64,000 bases of DNA from a candidate division KSB1 bacterium. Its GTDB lineage: Bacteria > Zhuqueibacterota > Zhuqueibacteria > Residuimicrobiales > Krinioviventaceae. The first letter of the stretch is position 1. Each line of letters opens with the position of its first letter. The stretch spans positions 1-64,000 of the forward strand of contig JAXHMJ010000001.1 in the NCBI GenBank assembly GCA_034521575.1. Direction: 5' to 3'. The notes beneath the pieces are model-generated. The model had not been told where the DNA came from. It saw only the letters and a program-made list of their open reading frames with translations, and did no database searches. Positions 62,264 to 64,000 of this stretch are shown piece after piece. A program made the translations under genes and the position numbers.

Positions 62264-64000
62264 ATGCGTAATTATCTACTGGCCGGGCTTTTAATTTTTA
62301 TTTTCAACTCTGCCGGCTTGGGGCAACTTTACAAAAATCCGGACCTTCCGGTCCAAAACCGTGTTGAAGATTTGCTGCAGCGCATGAATCTGGAACAAAA
62401 AGTCGGGCAAATGTGTCAATACGCCAGAAGTGAAGTGTATCAGAATCTGGATGAAGATGATTTTGTTCAGCTGATAAAAGAGGGTAAAGTCGGTACGTTT
62501 TTGACGATCACTGATCCACGGATTACCACCCGCCTTCAGAAAACTGCGGTAAATTCGCAGCTCGGTATTCCGCTGCTGTTTGCCACCGACGCGATTCACG
62601 GCGTGGCTATGGTTTCGGGCGCAACGGTTTATCCGACACCGCTTACACTGGCTTCCTCCTGGAATGAAGCGATCACCGAAGAGATTGCTCGACAAACCGC
62701 TGTGGAAATGAAAGAGATTGGGCTGCACTGGACGTTTTCCCCGAATGTCGAGTTGTCCCGTGATCCGCGCTGGGGCCGAACGGGTGAGACGTTCGGAGAA
62801 GACCCGGTTTTGGTGTCACGACTGGGTCAGGCCATGACACGCGGTTATCAGAATTATCCGGAATCCAGAGTGATCGCCTGCGCTAAACATTATGCCGGAG
62901 GCGGACAGCCGGTGAACGGAATGAACTTTGCGCCCATGAGTGTGTCGGTATCGCAGCTTTATAACCTCTGGCTGCCGCCCTTTGAGGCTCAGGTACAAGC
63001 GGGGGCGGGCAGTTTTATGGCGGCGCACCATGAGCTGAACGGCGTGCCCTGTCATGTCAATTCCTGGCTGCTCATGGATATTCTAAGGACTGATTGGGGA
63101 TTTGACGGTTTTGTGGTCAGCGACTGGACCGATGTCACCCGGCTGCATGAGCTGCATGCTGTTGCCTTGAACAAAAAGGAAGCGGTGTATCAAACCGTGC
63201 TGGCCGGTCTGGACGTGAATATGCATGGGCCGGATTTTTACGCCCCCCTGCTTGAACTGGTTCGCGAGGGTCGTATCACTGAATCCCGAATTGATCAAAC
63301 CTGCCGCAGAATTCTGACCGCCAAGTTTGAACTGGGTTTGTTCGAGTCGCCGCTTGTCGATGCAAAGCAGGTGAAATCCCGGCTTTTTACTCCGGAACGG
63401 CGTGAACTGGCTCTGCAGGCAGCACGAGAGGGTATCACCTTGCTGCAAAATAAAAATAATTTGCTGCCGCTGGGCCAGGATGCATCTATTATGGTCACCG
63501 GACCGAATGCGCACAATCAGCGACTGCTCGGCGACTGGACGCTGGAGCAGCCGGAGGACCAGGTTTTGACGGTGATGGAAGGACTGGTCTCTGTGTTCGG
63601 GCATGAACGTGTGGATTACGTGGATAGCGGACAGAATCTGTTCAACCCGGATACTGCAATGATTCGGTCTGCCATTGATGCAGCCTCCGGTTATGACGCG
63701 GTGGTGGCAGTCGTGGGATCCAATTCGCTGCGTTATGATTACGACGGCAGAACATCCGGAGAAAACACAGACCGGGCTACGCTGAATCTTTTGGGCAAAC
63801 AGCTCGAGCTGGTTCAGGGTCTGTATCGCAACAATCCCAATACTATTGTGGTATTCATCAACAGCCGTCCGTTGTGTGAACCCTGGATCAAGGAACATGT
63901 TCCGGCTGTCATCGAGGCCTGGGAGCCGGGCTGTATGGGCGGTGTGGCGCTGGCCGAAATCCTGAACGGAGATGTGAATCCCTCCGGAAAACTGCCGGTC
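62264..64000 (+). CDS. GH3 beta-glycosidase (partial, cut by window end)
   Basis: The first 579 residues of a secreted GH3 enzyme; the frame is open to the last base. ATG 62264 has CGGAGGA upstream, and the leader AGLLIFIFNSAGLGQ is clear. GH3 N-domain signatures are DAIHGVAMVSGATVYPT, FSPNVELSRDPRWGRTGETF and AKHYAGGGQP. The nucleophile is Asp287 in FVVSDWTDVT. The second domain begins about residue 380 (LQAAREGITLLQNKNNLLPL), with SGENTDRATL the probable acid/base loop. The visible part ends NPSGKLPV, just before the FnIII-like C-terminal domain. Acts as an exo-beta-glucosidase or xylosidase, releasing terminal beta-linked sugars. It is the last gene of the YdjC/GH-A/GH3 run. Confidence 0.93.
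   Translation, partial: MRNYLLAGLLIFIFNSAGLGQLYKNPDLPVQNRVEDLLQRMNLEQKVGQMCQYARSEVYQNLDEDDFVQLIKEGKVGTFLTITDPRITTRLQKTAVNSQLGIPLLFATDAIHGVAMVSGATVYPTPLTLASSWNEAITEEIARQTAVEMKEIGLHWTFSPNVELSRDPRWGRTGETFGEDPVLVSRLGQAMTRGYQNYPESRVIACAKHYAGGGQPVNGMNFAPMSVSVSQLYNLWLPPFEAQVQAGAGSFMAAHHELNGVPCHVNSWLLMDILRTDWGFDGFVVSDWTDVTRLHELHAVALNKKEAVYQTVLAGLDVNMHGPDFYAPLLELVREGRITESRIDQTCRRILTAKFELGLFESPLVDAKQVKSRLFTPERRELALQAAREGITLLQNKNNLLPLGQDASIMVTGPNAHNQRLLGDWTLEQPEDQVLTVMEGLVSVFGHERVDYVDSGQNLFNPDTAMIRSAIDAASGYDAVVAVVGSNSLRYDYDGRTSGENTDRATLNLLGKQLELVQGLYRNNPNTIVVFINSRPLCEPWIKEHVPAVIEAWEPGCMGGVALAEILNGDVNPSGKLPV

Noticed and set aside
1-64000. CRISPR arrays, tRNA/rRNA genes, transposases, integrases or phage genes
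   Set aside because: I scanned for regular direct repeats, tRNA-like sequence and transposase motifs and saw none.

Overview
This window is a carbohydrate-degradation locus (a polysaccharide-utilisation-like cluster) from a Gram-negative bacterium. The likely source is the FCB/Calditrichota-KSB1 side of the tree rather than a classical Bacteroidota. Three observations point this way. (1) There is a TonB-dependent receptor with an N-terminal carboxypeptidase-regulatory-like domain but no SusD partner. (2) One secreted lactonase ends in a T9SS-type sorting domain (NYPNPFN motif). (3) Most genes have strong Shine-Dalgarno sequences (AGGAGG-like), and one promoter is a textbook TTGACA-N17-TATATT; Bacteroidota make little use of either. 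The taxonomic call is inference.

Layout. 0.1-29.9 kb (+): a LacI-type regulator, the TonB receptor, two GH28-type beta-helix proteins (one with CARDB repeats and a LamG-like domain), a PhoD-like phosphoesterase, an exported Gfo/Idh oxidoreductase, an exported sugar isomerase/epimerase, sulfatase 1, an exported enolase-superfamily sugar-acid dehydratase, an SSS symporter, a beta-propeller lyase candidate, sulfatase 2, a BNR/sialidase-like protein, a DHDPS-family aldolase, a secreted propeller-like protein, a clan GH-A hydrolase, sulfatase 3, an unassigned alpha/alpha-barrel protein, a GntP permease stub and a calcineurin-like phosphoesterase. 30.0-34.1 kb (+): a GC-richer FAD oxidoreductase and an LVIVD-repeat/five-bladed-propeller fusion. 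34.4-41.7 kb (-): a GH2-like protein, a VOC protein, sulfatase 4, a five-bladed-propeller lipoprotein and a short GH9-type fragment. 41.9-47.8 kb (+): a TetR, RND exporter, LolA-like and DUF1302-like envelope operon with matched operators, followed by an Omp85 fragment. 48.0-64.0 kb (+): a GH28-like protein, an SSS symporter, a GH5 mannanase-like protein, an exported RraA-like protein, an SMP-30 lactonase with sorting domain, a DUF4038-like stub, a GH27 alpha-galactosidase, a nucleoside-hydrolase-like protein, a YdjC/ChbG deacetylase, a clan GH-A hydrolase and a GH3 protein that runs off the end.

How it fits together (inference). Surface and periplasmic GH28, GH27, GH5, GH3 and GH2-like enzymes, four formylglycine sulfatases and a possible polysaccharide lyase would dismantle a sulfated, uronic-acid-containing plant or algal polysaccharide. 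Oligosaccharides would enter through the TonB receptor, and sugars or sugar acids through the two sodium symporters. Lactonase, dehydratase, aldolase and oxidoreductase genes look like a sugar-acid branch. Several of these normally cytoplasmic families carry export signals, which is the most unusual biological theme of the window.

Quality. Twelve single-base frameshifts interrupt eight otherwise intact genes. I report those genes as reconstructed single CDSs. Many sit in or near short homopolymers and may be sequencing errors. Separately, several fragments (GntP, Omp85, DUF4038-like, GH9-like) are too short to be explained by single indels and look like real gene loss. Window ends: the left 110 bp holds no gene; the right end cuts the GH3 gene.
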